The notes below the pieces were generated by a model. It saw only the letters and a list, made by a program, of their open reading frames with translations. It searched no databases and was not told the origin of the DNA. Below are positions 18,577-27,640 of a DNA stretch of 64,000 bases, in pieces. The stretch is from Bradyrhizobiaceae bacterium (lineage in GTDB: Bacteria > Pseudomonadota > Alphaproteobacteria > Rhizobiales > Xanthobacteraceae), in contig CANKHJ010000001.1 in NCBI GenBank assembly GCA_947481635.1, forward strand, positions 1 through 64,000, given 5' to 3'. The number at the start of each line of letters is the position of its first letter. Position 1 is the stretch's first letter. The translations under genes and the position numbers were made by a program.

Positions 18577-18734
18577 GTCAGCTTGCGCTCGCCGGAATAG
18601 TTGCAACCTAGTGACGCGGCGGGGCACGGTCAACGCGCGCCCGGTCACGTGGTTGCGATCACCTCTGATTACGGGATCGCCGGTAAAATGCCCATGGAAT
18701 GGGGCAATAACGGGGCGACCCGCATGAGGCCTCG

Positions 18735-19925
18735 ATGCCGGATCAAGCCAAAAATCTCGTCGCGCGCCTGATGCAGCCCTCGGCGCGCAGCGATGTGCCG
18801 TCCTTCATGGTGATGGACGTGATGACCGCCGCCGCCGCCCTTGAGGCGGCGGGTGGCCATGTCATCCACTTGGAGGTCGGACAGCCGGCGGCGTCAGCGC
18901 CGGCGGTCGCGCTGGCCGCGGCGCGGCGCGCCCTCGATTCGGGCAAGCTCGGCTATACCGAGGCGCTCGGCATCCCCTCGTTGCGGGCGCGCATCGCGCG
19001 TTTCTATGCGGAAACGCAAGACGTCGAGATCCATCCGGCGCGTATCGTGGTGACCACCGGCTCCTCGGCGGGATTCATCCTCACGTTCCTTGCGCTGTTC
19101 GAATCCGGCGATCGCGTTGCCGTCGCGGTCCCGGGCTATCCACCTTATCGGCATATCCTCAAGGCGCTCGGCTGCGAGCCGGTGCTGATCGAAACCAAAG
19201 CCGAGACGCGTCACGCGATCACGCCCGAGATGCTGGAGGCCGCGCACCGGCGCGCGCCGCTCGCCGGCATCCTGGTCGCCAGCCCGGCCAATCCGACCGG
19301 CACCATGATGAGCGCGGAGGCGCTCGGCGCGCTGCATGCGGCGGCCAGCAATCTCGGCATCCGCTTCATTTCCGACGAGATCTATCATGGCCTCGACTAT
19401 GCCTTTCCCGCGGTGAGCGCGGTGCGGCTCAAGGGCGATGCGGTGGTGATCAATTCATTCTCGAAATATTTCTGCATGACCGGCTGGCGCATCGGCTGGA
19501 TGGTGGTGCCCGATGCGATGGTGCGGCCGGTCGATCGGCTGCAAGGCAATCTCGCGATCTCGGTGCCGACGCTGAGCCAGATCGCCGCCGAGGCGGCGTT
19601 CGAGGGACGCGCCGAGATGGATGCGGTCAAGCACGGCTATGAAGAGAACCGGCGGATCCTGCTCGATGGCTTGCCGCGTGTCGGGCTGGACAAATTCCTG
19701 CCGGTGGACGGCGCGTTCTATCTCTATGCCGACGTGACGCGGTTCTCACGCGACAGCTTCGATTTCGCCAAGCGGATGCTGGACGAGGCGCATGTCGCGG
19801 CGACGCCGGGGATCGATTTCGATCCGCTGCATGGCCGCGATTTCATCCGCTTCTGCTACGCCGGATCGCAAGCGGAGATGCATGAAGCCGTGGCGCGGAT
19901 CGGGCGCTGGCTAGGGCGCGGGTAG
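18735..19925 (+). CDS. Class I/II PLP-dependent aminotransferase
   Basis: A 396-residue fold-type I aminotransferase. Marks include HLEVGQPAASAP, the TGSSAGF phosphate-binding turn, VASPANPTGTMM, FISDEIYHGLDY, and the Schiff-base lysine in NSFSKYFCMTGWRIGW. The C-terminal arginine region is DFIRFCYAGS. The substrate cannot be told from sequence; close family members act on aspartate, aromatic or branched-chain amino acids. It is divergent from the M48 gene and followed by a palindromic repeat, with no operon partner. Confidence 0.9.
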   Translation: MPDQAKNLVARLMQPSARSDVPSFMVMDVMTAAAALEAAGGHVIHLEVGQPAASAPAVALAAARRALDSGKLGYTEALGIPSLRARIARFYAETQDVEIHPARIVVTTGSSAGFILTFLALFESGDRVAVAVPGYPPYRHILKALGCEPVLIETKAETRHAITPEMLEAAHRRAPLAGILVASPANPTGTMMSAEALGALHAAASNLGIRFISDEIYHGLDYAFPAVSAVRLKGDAVVINSFSKYFCMTGWRIGWMVVPDAMVRPVDRLQGNLAISVPTLSQIAAEAAFEGRAEMDAVKHGYEENRRILLDGLPRVGLDKFLPVDGAFYLYADVTRFSRDSFDFAKRMLDEAHVAATPGIDFDPLHGRDFIRFCYAGSQAEMHEAVARIGRWLGRG

Positions 19926-19931
19926 AGTGAT

Positions 19932-19980
19932 CCGTCATCTGAGGTGCTCGGCGTCTGCGCCGAGCCTCGAAGGATGACGG
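19932..19980. repeat. Palindromic repeat CCGTCATC...GATGACGG
   Basis: An imperfect palindrome with an inner hairpin (GCTCGGCG-TCTG-CGCCGAGC). It shares GCCGAGC, CCTCGAAGGATGA and the outer arms with the longer element at 47158-47270 between sufB and sufC. It lies between the convergent aminotransferase and rne genes. Confidence 0.75.
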
Positions 19981-20007
19981 CGAGAGAGTTGACGGTGGCG
20001 AGAGAAT

Positions 20008-20046
20008 AAAAAAAAGCCGGCGCCTCGCGTCAGCGAAGCGCCGGCT
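20008..20046 (-). terminator. Rho-independent terminator of rne
   Basis: A long GC-rich stem (AAGCCGGCGCCTCGC at 20014-20028 with GCGAAGCGCCGGCTT, one mismatch) closes a GTCA loop. On the minus strand the stem is followed by a run of eight T. It begins about 15 bp after the rne stop. Confidence 0.93.
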
Positions 20047-20061
20047 TGATCTTTCGACCGC

Positions 20062-23000
20062 TCAGCTCTTGCCGAGCAGGTTGCGGCTCCACCAGCCGGC
20101 TTTGCGCGGCGCGTCGGATGGCTGGACCGGCGCGGGGGCGCTGGTTGGTTCCGACTCCGGAAGCTGCATGATGCCGGGCGCGATCTCAGCCGGCTGCGAC
20201 GACGCAGCGCTGCCGAAGACCGGAGCCGGTTCGCGTACCGTCGAGCGGCGCCGCGGCGTTGCCGCTTCACCGGATGGCGGAGCGGCTTGCGCCGAAGCTT
20301 GCGGGACGGTCTGAGCCGCGAGTTCCTGCGGCGGAGGCGCCGTCGGCTGCTCGACATCGCCACGCGGTTCATAGGCGCCGATCGTGGCGGCCATGCTCAC
20401 CTGGGTCTGCGGATCGGTTTCGGACAATTCGCCGTCGGCGGCAAAGCCCAAGGCCTGTTCGCCCGGCTGTTCACCGGTCGGTTCACCACCCTCGCCTTCG
20501 CGGCCCCGGCGATTGCGTCGTCCGCCGCGCCGTCCACGGCGCCGCTTGCGCGGATCGCCGTTGCGGTCGACTTCACCGCGCGGCTGACCGGCCTCGGCGT
20601 CATTGGCTTCGGTGTCCTCGTCGCCGTCCTGCGCCTCCGGCGGCAATCCGGAGATGTCCTCGGATTGGACCGCAGGCTCGGCAACGCCGTTGCCACCTTC
20701 GCGCGGCGCGCGCGCCTCACGCGGCTCACCGCCGCTGCGACGTCCGCGCCGCCGCCGCCGTCCACGGCGTGCGTTGCGTTCTTCCTCGGTGCCGCCGCCA
20801 TTGGCGTCCGCGGCAGTCTCGGATTCGGACTCGGAACCAGAATCGGAATCGGCGCTGGCGTCTTCGGTGGATTCGGAGTCCGCCGCCGTTTCGGCCTCGG
20901 CGTCGATATCGTCTTCATCCTCGACGAGGTCGTCTTCGTCATCCTCCTGGATCGCAGGCTCCGGGGACTGTGCCACCAGCGCACGCGCCTGTTCGAGGCT
21001 GTGCACCTGTTCGCCCTTTTCCAGCAGATAGGATTGCTGGCCGGTCACGGTCTCGTCGGCACTGATCGAGATCGTGATCTGGAAGCGCTCTTCCAGCATG
21101 CGCAGATGCGCGCGCTTGTGGTTGAGCACATAGATCGCGATGTCGGTCCGGGTGCGCACGATCAGGTTATGGGTCGCGCCCTTGAGCAGGTTTTCTTCGA
21201 ACGCGCGCAGCAACTGCAGCGCCACTGAGGAGACCGAGCGCACATGCCCGGTGCCGCCGCAATGCGGGCATTTCTCGGTCGAGCTTTCCAGCACGCTCGA
21301 GCGGATGCGCTGACGCGACATTTCGAGCAGGCCGAAATGCGAGATGTGTCCGACCTGGATGCGCGCGCGGTCGTGCTTGAGCGCATCCTTCATCCGACGC
21401 TCGACGGTGCGGTTATTCCGCTTCTCGTCCATGTCGATGAAGTCGATCACGATCAGGCCGGCGAGATCGCGCAGACGCAGTTGGCGAGCGACTTCGTCGG
21501 CCGCCTCCATGTTGGTCTTGAGCGCCGTGTCCTCGATGTGGTGCTCGCGCGTCGAGCGCCCCGAGTTGACGTCGATCGCGACCAGCGCCTCGGTCTGGTT
21601 GATGACGATATAGCCGCCGGACTTGAGCTGCACCGTCGGCGAGAACATCGCGTCGAGCTGGCTCTCCACGCCGTAGCGCACCAGCAGCGGCTGCGGGTCC
21701 TTATAGGGCTTCACGTTCTTCGCATGGCTCGGCATGAGCATGCGCATGAAGTCCTTGGCTTCCTTGTGTGCGGTGTCGCCGGCGACGACCACTTCGTCGA
21801 TATCTTTGTTGTAAAGGTCGCGGATCGAGCGCTTCACCAGCGAGCCTTCCTCATAGACCAGCGTCGGCGCGCTGGATTTGAGGGTCAGGTCGCGCACGGT
21901 CTCCCACAGGCGCAGCAGATATTCGAAGTCGCGCTTGATCTCGGTCTTGGTGCGGCTCGCGCCCGCGGTGCGCAGGATCACGCCCATGCCTTCCGGCACG
22001 TCGAGCTCGGAGGCCATTTCCTTCAGCCGGCGGCGGTCGAGCGCGTCGGTGATCTTGCGGCTGACGCCGCCGCCACGCGCGGTGTTCGGCATCAGCACCG
22101 AATAGCGGCCGGCGAGCGACAGATAGGTGGTCAGCGCCGCGCCCTTGGTGCCGCGCTCTTCCTTCACGACCTGCACCAGCATTACCTGCCGGCGCTTGAT
22201 CACTTCCTGGATTTTATACTGGTGGCGGCGTGGGCGATGGGTGCGCGCGGAAAGCTCTTCCATCGCGTCGTCGCCGCCGACCGATTCAACCGTCTCTTCG
22301 CCTTCGGTCTCGGGGCCCGTGCTACTGACCTCGACGATGTTGTTCTCGACCGGCGGCAGGTTGTCGCTCTGCGGGCCGTCAGTCGAAGGCTGGTCGCCCT
22401 GGGCTGCTTCGCCTTCAGTGACCGCGCCGGCTTCGGTGGCGTGGGTCTCGCTGGCGCCATCAGCGGCATGTTCGGCGGGAGCGGCGTCACTGGCTACAGG
22501 CGCATCGTCGCGCGTCGCGTCGGCAGGCGCATCGTGGTGATGCGCGTCGTCGGCATGCGCATGATCGGAGTGATCATGATCGGGGTGATCGTGGTCGGAA
22601 TGATCATGGTCGGAAGGGTCGTGGCCGTGGTGATCGTCGTGATGATCGGAGGCCTCCAGCGGAACGGCATCGCCATTCTGCTGGCCGTCGGTCTCGCCGA
22701 CGAAAGACTGATCCTGCGCGGCCTGCTCGCCGCCGGCGGCATCGCCATCGGCCGGCTTGCTGCGCACCGGGTCACGGCGCCGTCCGGCGCCGCGATGGCG
22801 CGGCCCGCGATTGCCGCCGCCACCACGACCGCCGCGGTCACGGCGCTCGTCCTCGTCGTCCTGTTCGCGCTGGTCGCGCTGCTCGTCGTCGAGCAACGCC
22901 TGACGATCCGCGACTGGGATCTGATAATAATCGGGATGGATCTCGCTGAAGGCGAGGAAGCCGTGGCGATTGCCGCCGTAATCGACGAAGGCCGCCTGCA

Positions 23001-23160
23001 GCGACGGCTCTACGCGCGTGACCTTGGCGAGATAGATGTTGCCGCGAAGCTGTTTACGGGTCGCCGACTCGAAGTCGAATTCTTCAACACGGTTGCCGCG
23101 CACGACCACAACCCGGGTCTCTTCCGGATGGGTCGCGTCGATGAGCATTTTGTTTGCCAT
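20062..23160 (-). CDS. rne: Ribonuclease E with His/Asp-rich insertion in the S1 region
   Basis: A 1032-residue endoribonuclease that starts mRNA decay and processes rRNA. The start MANKMLIDA at 23160 matches other alphaproteobacterial enzymes. The S1 domain begins at about residues 38-75 (RGNIYLAKVTRVEPSLQAAF) and is split by a charged insert (about 85-310) before it resumes with KIQEVIKRRQVMLVQVVKEE. The insert holds a His-rich tract at 172-210 with about 16 histidines in (S/P)DHDH-type repeats. Catalytic Asp residues are in VAIDVNSGRST and IVIDFIDMDEKR, and the zinc-link is CPHCGGTG. The C-terminal half is disordered, with acidic blocks and Arg-rich patches (RRGRRRRRGRRSGG) that probably bind RNA and degradosome partners. 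Confidence 0.96.
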   Translation of the reverse strand: MANKMLIDATHPEETRVVVVRGNRVEEFDFESATRKQLRGNIYLAKVTRVEPSLQAAFVDYGGNRHGFLAFSEIHPDYYQIPVADRQALLDDEQRDQREQDDEDERRDRGGRGGGGNRGPRHRGAGRRRDPVRSKPADGDAAGGEQAAQDQSFVGETDGQQNGDAVPLEASDHHDDHHGHDPSDHDHSDHDHPDHDHSDHAHADDAHHHDAPADATRDDAPVASDAAPAEHAADGASETHATEAGAVTEGEAAQGDQPSTDGPQSDNLPPVENNIVEVSSTGPETEGEETVESVGGDDAMEELSARTHRPRRHQYKIQEVIKRRQVMLVQVVKEERGTKGAALTTYLSLAGRYSVLMPNTARGGGVSRKITDALDRRRLKEMASELDVPEGMGVILRTAGASRTKTEIKRDFEYLLRLWETVRDLTLKSSAPTLVYEEGSLVKRSIRDLYNKDIDEVVVAGDTAHKEAKDFMRMLMPSHAKNVKPYKDPQPLLVRYGVESQLDAMFSPTVQLKSGGYIVINQTEALVAIDVNSGRSTREHHIEDTALKTNMEAADEVARQLRLRDLAGLIVIDFIDMDEKRNNRTVERRMKDALKHDRARIQVGHISHFGLLEMSRQRIRSSVLESSTEKCPHCGGTGHVRSVSSVALQLLRAFEENLLKGATHNLIVRTRTDIAIYVLNHKRAHLRMLEERFQITISISADETVTGQQSYLLEKGEQVHSLEQARALVAQSPEPAIQEDDEDDLVEDEDDIDAEAETAADSESTEDASADSDSGSESESETAADANGGGTEEERNARRGRRRRRGRRSGGEPREARAPREGGNGVAEPAVQSEDISGLPPEAQDGDEDTEANDAEAGQPRGEVDRNGDPRKRRRGRRGGRRNRRGREGEGGEPTGEQPGEQALGFAADGELSETDPQTQVSMAATIGAYEPRGDVEQPTAPPPQELAAQTVPQASAQAAPPSGEAATPRRRSTVREPAPVFGSAASSQPAEIAPGIMQLPESEPTSAPAPVQPSDAPRKAGWWSRNLLGKS

Positions 23161-23763
23161 TGACGGATCTCTTGACTGCAGACCGGTCGGCCTGACCCTG
23201 CCGCAACGCTGAGCGGCGAGGGGGAGCGGCGCGACGCGCGGCCTGCTTTTGTGGGTTGAAAACAATGAGCCGTGGCTGCCACGCGCGTCGACACAGCGTC
23301 GCCCGGCAATGCCCGCGCGAGGCAGGATTGCGGCCAGATGTCGATACGCTTTGCGAGCATGAAGCACGGCCCGTGACGAGCGGCAGCAGGTGCGGCCGCG
23401 GGTTCTTTGCTCACGGTGCTAGGCTAGGCCACACGGCCAAGCCGCCTTGCGCCTGTTTTTCAGGCGCGTACCGGTAGTCCTCTACCTGGGTATCGGCATG
23501 ACGGGCACTGTCTGCACAAGACGCAGGGAAGAGCCCGGTCATTGGCCAGCGCATGAATTGGCTTGCGCAGGTCTTGCCGGATTGCCCGAACGCGGCATAA
23601 CCGGGACTGTTAACCGTCAGCGACTCCTTTCTTATGCTTGCGAGCCGGCTATGGCAAGGAGCCATTCGCATTCGCGGCCAATTCGCAGGGCAGGGTAAAG
23701 AGTTAAGTTCCAGTTAACCACGGCGGCCTATTGCGGTAGAACGGTCCGGAGGGTCGGGATTCG
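23161..23763. other. 600-bp gene-free region between divergent rne and amiC
   Basis: I find no convincing gene here. The rne start has a modest ribosome-binding site (AAGAGA). Much of the rne side is probably a long 5' untranslated region, as is typical of rne, which often controls its own mRNA. A perfect hairpin GCGCCTG-TTTTT-CAGGCGC lies at 23449-23467. GGAGG at about 23747 precedes the amiC ATG. Promoters for both genes should be here, but I cannot place them reliably. Confidence 0.5.
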
Positions 23764-24999
23764 ATGTCTTTGTCTTTCCGCACATGGATGGTCGGTCTGC
23801 TCGGCGCGGTTTTCCTCGCCACGGCGGCGCCCTCCCGTGCGGCCGAGCCGGATCAATTCGCGGTCGCAAGTGACGCACGGCTCGGCGGCGACGAGGCGCA
23901 AACCCGTTTCGTCATTGATCTTTCGCGCAAGATCGACCTGCGCGCCTTCACGCTGGCCAATCCCTATCGCGTCGTGCTCGACATGCCGCAGGTCAATTTC
24001 CAGCTTCCCGCCAAGGTCGGCGAAAAGGGCCGCGGCCTGGTCAAGGCGTTCCGGTTCGGCCTGGTGATGCAGGGCGGCTCGCGCGTGGTGCTGGATCTCG
24101 CAAAGCCGGCGCGGATCGAGAAATCCTTCGTGCTCGAGGCCGCCAACGGCCAGCCGGCGCGGCTGGTGCTCGACCTGGCGGCGATCGACCGTGACGCCTT
24201 CATGCGCAACATCGCGCTCGACAACCGCGCGCCGGATGGCGCGACGCGCAAGTCCAATGTCCAGCCGACGCAGAAACAGGACGATCCGCGACCGATGGTG
24301 GTGATCGATCCGGGCCATGGCGGCATCGACCAGGGCACCCAGGCCGCGAAGGGCTATTCCGAAAAAGACATCGTGCTCGAATTCGCGCTGGTGCTGCGCG
24401 ACAAGCTTGAGAAGACCGGAAAATACCGCGTCGCGATGACGCGCGCCGACGACACTTTCGTGCCGCTCGGCGAACGGGTCGCCTTCGCCCGCGCGCGCCA
24501 GGCGGGGTTGTTCATCTCGATCCATGCGGACTCGCTGGCGCGCCGCGAAGGCGAGGCGCAGGGCGCGAGCGTCTATACGCTGGCCGAGCAGGCGTCCGAC
24601 GCCGAGGCCGCGCGGCTGGCCGAGGCCGAAAACCGCGCCGACGCGATTTCCGGCGTCGATCTGTCGAGCGAACCGGGCGACGTCGCCGACATTCTGATCG
24701 ACCTGGCGCAGCGCGAGACCAAGACCTTCTCGATGAAATTCGCCCAGTCCCTGGTCGGCGAATTGCGCAACACCGCCAAGTTGCACAAGAATCCGCTGAA
24801 GTCGGCCGGCTTCATGGTGCTCAAGGCGCCCGACGTGCCCTCGGTGCTGGTCGAACTCGGCTACGTCACCAGCCAGAGCGACCTGAAGGCGCTGACCTCG
24901 AATGTCTGGCGCGACAAGACCGCGGAGGCGCTGACGCGCGCGGTGGATCAGTTCTTTGGGACGCGTGTTGCCGGAACCGGTGTGCCGGGCCGGAATTGA
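23764..24999 (+). CDS. amiC: N-acetylmuramoyl-L-alanine amidase (AmiC type)
   Basis: A 411-residue periplasmic zinc amidase that cuts the lactyl-L-Ala bond of peptidoglycan, mainly to separate daughter cells. A signal peptide (about residues 1-28) is followed by an AMIN domain (about 35-145, TRFVIDLSRKIDLRAF, PYRVVLDMPQVNF) for septal targeting. The Amidase_3 domain (about 178-405) has zinc and catalytic motifs DPGHGGIDQGT, FISIHADSL and VLVELGYVTSQSD. It is divergent from rne and lies 110 bp before the PBP1A gene on the same strand, a cell-wall pair common in this order. Confidence 0.95.
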   Translation: MSLSFRTWMVGLLGAVFLATAAPSRAAEPDQFAVASDARLGGDEAQTRFVIDLSRKIDLRAFTLANPYRVVLDMPQVNFQLPAKVGEKGRGLVKAFRFGLVMQGGSRVVLDLAKPARIEKSFVLEAANGQPARLVLDLAAIDRDAFMRNIALDNRAPDGATRKSNVQPTQKQDDPRPMVVIDPGHGGIDQGTQAAKGYSEKDIVLEFALVLRDKLEKTGKYRVAMTRADDTFVPLGERVAFARARQAGLFISIHADSLARREGEAQGASVYTLAEQASDAEAARLAEAENRADAISGVDLSSEPGDVADILIDLAQRETKTFSMKFAQSLVGELRNTAKLHKNPLKSAGFMVLKAPDVPSVLVELGYVTSQSDLKALTSNVWRDKTAEALTRAVDQFFGTRVAGTGVPGRN

Positions 25000-25108
25000 G
25001 CTTGTGGGATTGAGCCTGGAAACTTGGGTATAAGCCCTAGTTTCAACATAAAACCACGCGAGCTAAAGCGTGGGAACCGGGCAGCGCCCGGCGAGGGTGA
25101 AGACCAGA

Positions 25109-27559
25109 ATGACAAGGCTGTTTCTCCGCTTCCTGGGTTGGATGTTCGCGGCCGGCACGATCCTGTTCATCGTCGGCGTCGCGGGCGTGGCCGGAATGCT
25201 GTGGCATTATTCCCAGGATCTGCCGGACTACACCCAGCTGCAAAAATACGAGCCCCCGGTGATGACCCGGGTTCATGCCAGCGACGGCGCGCTGGTGTCC
25301 GAGTATGCGCGGCAACGCCGGCTCTACCTGCCGATCCAGGCGGTGCCCAAGCGCGTCATCAACGCCTTCGTCGCCGCCGAGGACAAGAATTTCTACGAGC
25401 ATGGCGGCATCGACTTTCAGGGCGTCGCGCGCGCGCTGCTGACCAATTGGAATAACCGCGGGTCCGGGGCGCGTCCGCAGGGCGCCTCGACCATCACCCA
25501 GCAGGTGGCCAAGAATTTCCTGCTGACCAACGAGACCTCGATCGACCGCAAGGTCAAGGAATCGTTGCTCTCGATGAAGATCGAGCGGACCTTCTCGAAG
25601 GAGAAGATCCTCGAACTCTACCTCAATGAGATCTATCTCGGCTTCTCGGCCTATGGCATCGCGGCCGCGTCGCTGCTGTATTTCGACAAGTCGGTGAACG
25701 AGTTGACTGTTGCGGAAGCCGCCTATCTCGCGGCTTTGCCGAAGGCGCCGAGCGACCTGCATCCGTTCCGCAACCGCGAACGCGCGACCGGACGGCGCAA
25801 CTACGTCATCGACCGCATGTTGGAAGAGAAATTCATCACCGCGCAGGAGGCCGAGGCGGCAAAGAAGTCTCCGCTCACCGTCACCCAGCGTGCCACCGGC
25901 TCGCATATCGTCGCCGCGGATTATTTCGCCGAAGAGGTGCGCCGCGAAATTCTCGCGAAATACGACGAGACCACGCTTTATGAAGGCGGCCTGTCGGTCC
26001 GCACCACGCTCGATCCGAAGCTGCAGGTGCTGGCGCGCAAGTCGCTAGTCGACGGGCTGGTGAAATATGACGAGAACCAGGGCTATCGCGGCGCCATCAC
26101 CAAGATCGAGATCGACGGCGATTGGGGCGTGAAGCTCGCCGAAGTGAAGGCGTTGTCCGATATCGCGCCGTGGCGGCTCGCCGTGGTGCTCGAGGCCGGA
26201 GACGCGTCGGCGCGCATCGGTCTGCAGCCGGGCCGCGAGGCCGGCGCGCTGTCGCGCACCCGCGATATCGGCACCATCAATCTCGATGGCGCGAAATGGG
26301 CCAAGGCGCCCGGCGGCCGCGCAATCACCAAGGTGAACCAGGCGCTCGCGCCCGGCGACGTGGTCTATGTCGAGCCGCTGAAGGACAACGTGTTCCGTCT
26401 GCGCCAGACGCCCGAGGTGTCCGGCGCGATCGTTGCGATGGATCCGCAGACCGGCCGCGTGCTCGCGATGGTCGGCGGCTTCTCGTTCGACCAGAGCCAG
26501 TTCAACCGCGCGACGCAGGCGATGCGTCAGCCGGGATCGTCGTTCAAGCCGTTCGTCTATGCGGCAGCCCTCGACAATGGCTATACCCCCTCGACGGTGG
26601 TGATAGACGCGCCGATCGAAGTCGATCAGGGGCCGGGCCTCGGCGTCTGGCGTCCGGAGAATTATTCGACCGGAAAATATTACGGGCCGCAGACTTTGCG
26701 CTTCGGCATCGAGCAATCCCGCAACGTGATGACGGTGCGGCTCGCGCAAGACGTCGGCATGCCGCTGATCGCCGAATATGCCAAGCGCTTCGGCGTCTAT
26801 GACGACCTGCCGCCTTATCTCTCGTTCGCGCTTGGCGCCGGCGAGACCACGGTGATGCGCATGGTCACTGCCTACGCGATGTTCGACAATGGCGGCCGCC
26901 GCATCAAGCCGACGCTGATCGACCGCATCCAGGACCGCTACGGCAAGACCATCTTCAAGCATGACGAGCGTGAGTGCCGCGGTTGCGTCGCGGAGGGCTG
27001 GCAAAGTCAGCCGGAGCCGTCGCTGGTCGACCGCCGCGAGCAGGTGCTCGATCCGATGACCGCCTATCAGATCACCTCGATGATGGAGGGCGTGGTCCAG
27101 CGCGGCACCGGCACCGCGCTTCGCGAGGTCAATCGCCACATCGCCGGCAAGACCGGCACCACCAATGACGAGAAGGACACCTGGTTCGTCGGCTTTTCGC
27201 CGGACATGGTGGTCGGCGTCTATCTCGGTCACGACAAGCCGAAGCCGCTCGGCCGCGGCGCGACCGGCGGACAATTGGCCGCGCCGATCGTGAAGGACTT
27301 CATGAAGGTCGCGCTGGCCGACAAGCCGGACGTGCCGTTCCGCGTGCCGGCCGGCGTGAAGCTGATCCGCATCGACCCCAAGTCCGGATTACGTGCCGGC
27401 CCTGGCACCGAGCGCGCGATCCTCGAAGCGTTCAAGCCGGGCACCGCGCCGCCCGATAGCTACGCCGTGATCGGCACCACCGATCCGGATGGCCGGCCGA
27501 TTTCCGTCTCGCCCGAGGCCGACCGCGCGGTGCGCAGCGGCACCGGCGGGCTTTACTGA
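25109..27559 (+). CDS. mrcA: Penicillin-binding protein 1A (bifunctional)
   Basis: An 816-residue inner-membrane enzyme that polymerises and cross-links peptidoglycan. One N-terminal membrane segment lies at residues 10-33. The glycosyltransferase domain (about 60-230) has catalytic Glu91 in EDKNFYEHGG, plus STITQQVAKNFLL and the ELYLNEIYLG motif. An OB-like insert is followed by the transpeptidase domain with GSSFKPF (active Ser), SRNVMT and GKTGTT. The start at 25109 is preferred over one 39 bases upstream because it opens straight into the membrane segment and has GAGGGTG upstream. It is followed by prfB, the usual order. Confidence 0.95.
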   Translation: MTRLFLRFLGWMFAAGTILFIVGVAGVAGMLWHYSQDLPDYTQLQKYEPPVMTRVHASDGALVSEYARQRRLYLPIQAVPKRVINAFVAAEDKNFYEHGGIDFQGVARALLTNWNNRGSGARPQGASTITQQVAKNFLLTNETSIDRKVKESLLSMKIERTFSKEKILELYLNEIYLGFSAYGIAAASLLYFDKSVNELTVAEAAYLAALPKAPSDLHPFRNRERATGRRNYVIDRMLEEKFITAQEAEAAKKSPLTVTQRATGSHIVAADYFAEEVRREILAKYDETTLYEGGLSVRTTLDPKLQVLARKSLVDGLVKYDENQGYRGAITKIEIDGDWGVKLAEVKALSDIAPWRLAVVLEAGDASARIGLQPGREAGALSRTRDIGTINLDGAKWAKAPGGRAITKVNQALAPGDVVYVEPLKDNVFRLRQTPEVSGAIVAMDPQTGRVLAMVGGFSFDQSQFNRATQAMRQPGSSFKPFVYAAALDNGYTPSTVVIDAPIEVDQGPGLGVWRPENYSTGKYYGPQTLRFGIEQSRNVMTVRLAQDVGMPLIAEYAKRFGVYDDLPPYLSFALGAGETTVMRMVTAYAMFDNGGRRIKPTLIDRIQDRYGKTIFKHDERECRGCVAEGWQSQPEPSLVDRREQVLDPMTAYQITSMMEGVVQRGTGTALREVNRHIAGKTGTTNDEKDTWFVGFSPDMVVGVYLGHDKPKPLGRGATGGQLAAPIVKDFMKVALADKPDVPFRVPAGVKLIRIDPKSGLRAGPGTERAILEAFKPGTAPPDSYAVIGTTDPDGRPISVSPEADRAVRSGTGGLY

Positions 27560-27640
27560 TCGGCCTGCGCATCCTACATCCGGCAAGTCACTCCCAGACT
27601 CTTGCTCAACATCATTCGCAGCGGATCGCGGTAAACCTCA

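Noticed and set aside
21244-23163. A 639-codon open frame on the plus strand opposite rne
   Set aside because: Shadow of rne. The Val/Ile-rich repeats mirror the His/Asp-rich tract on the coding strand.
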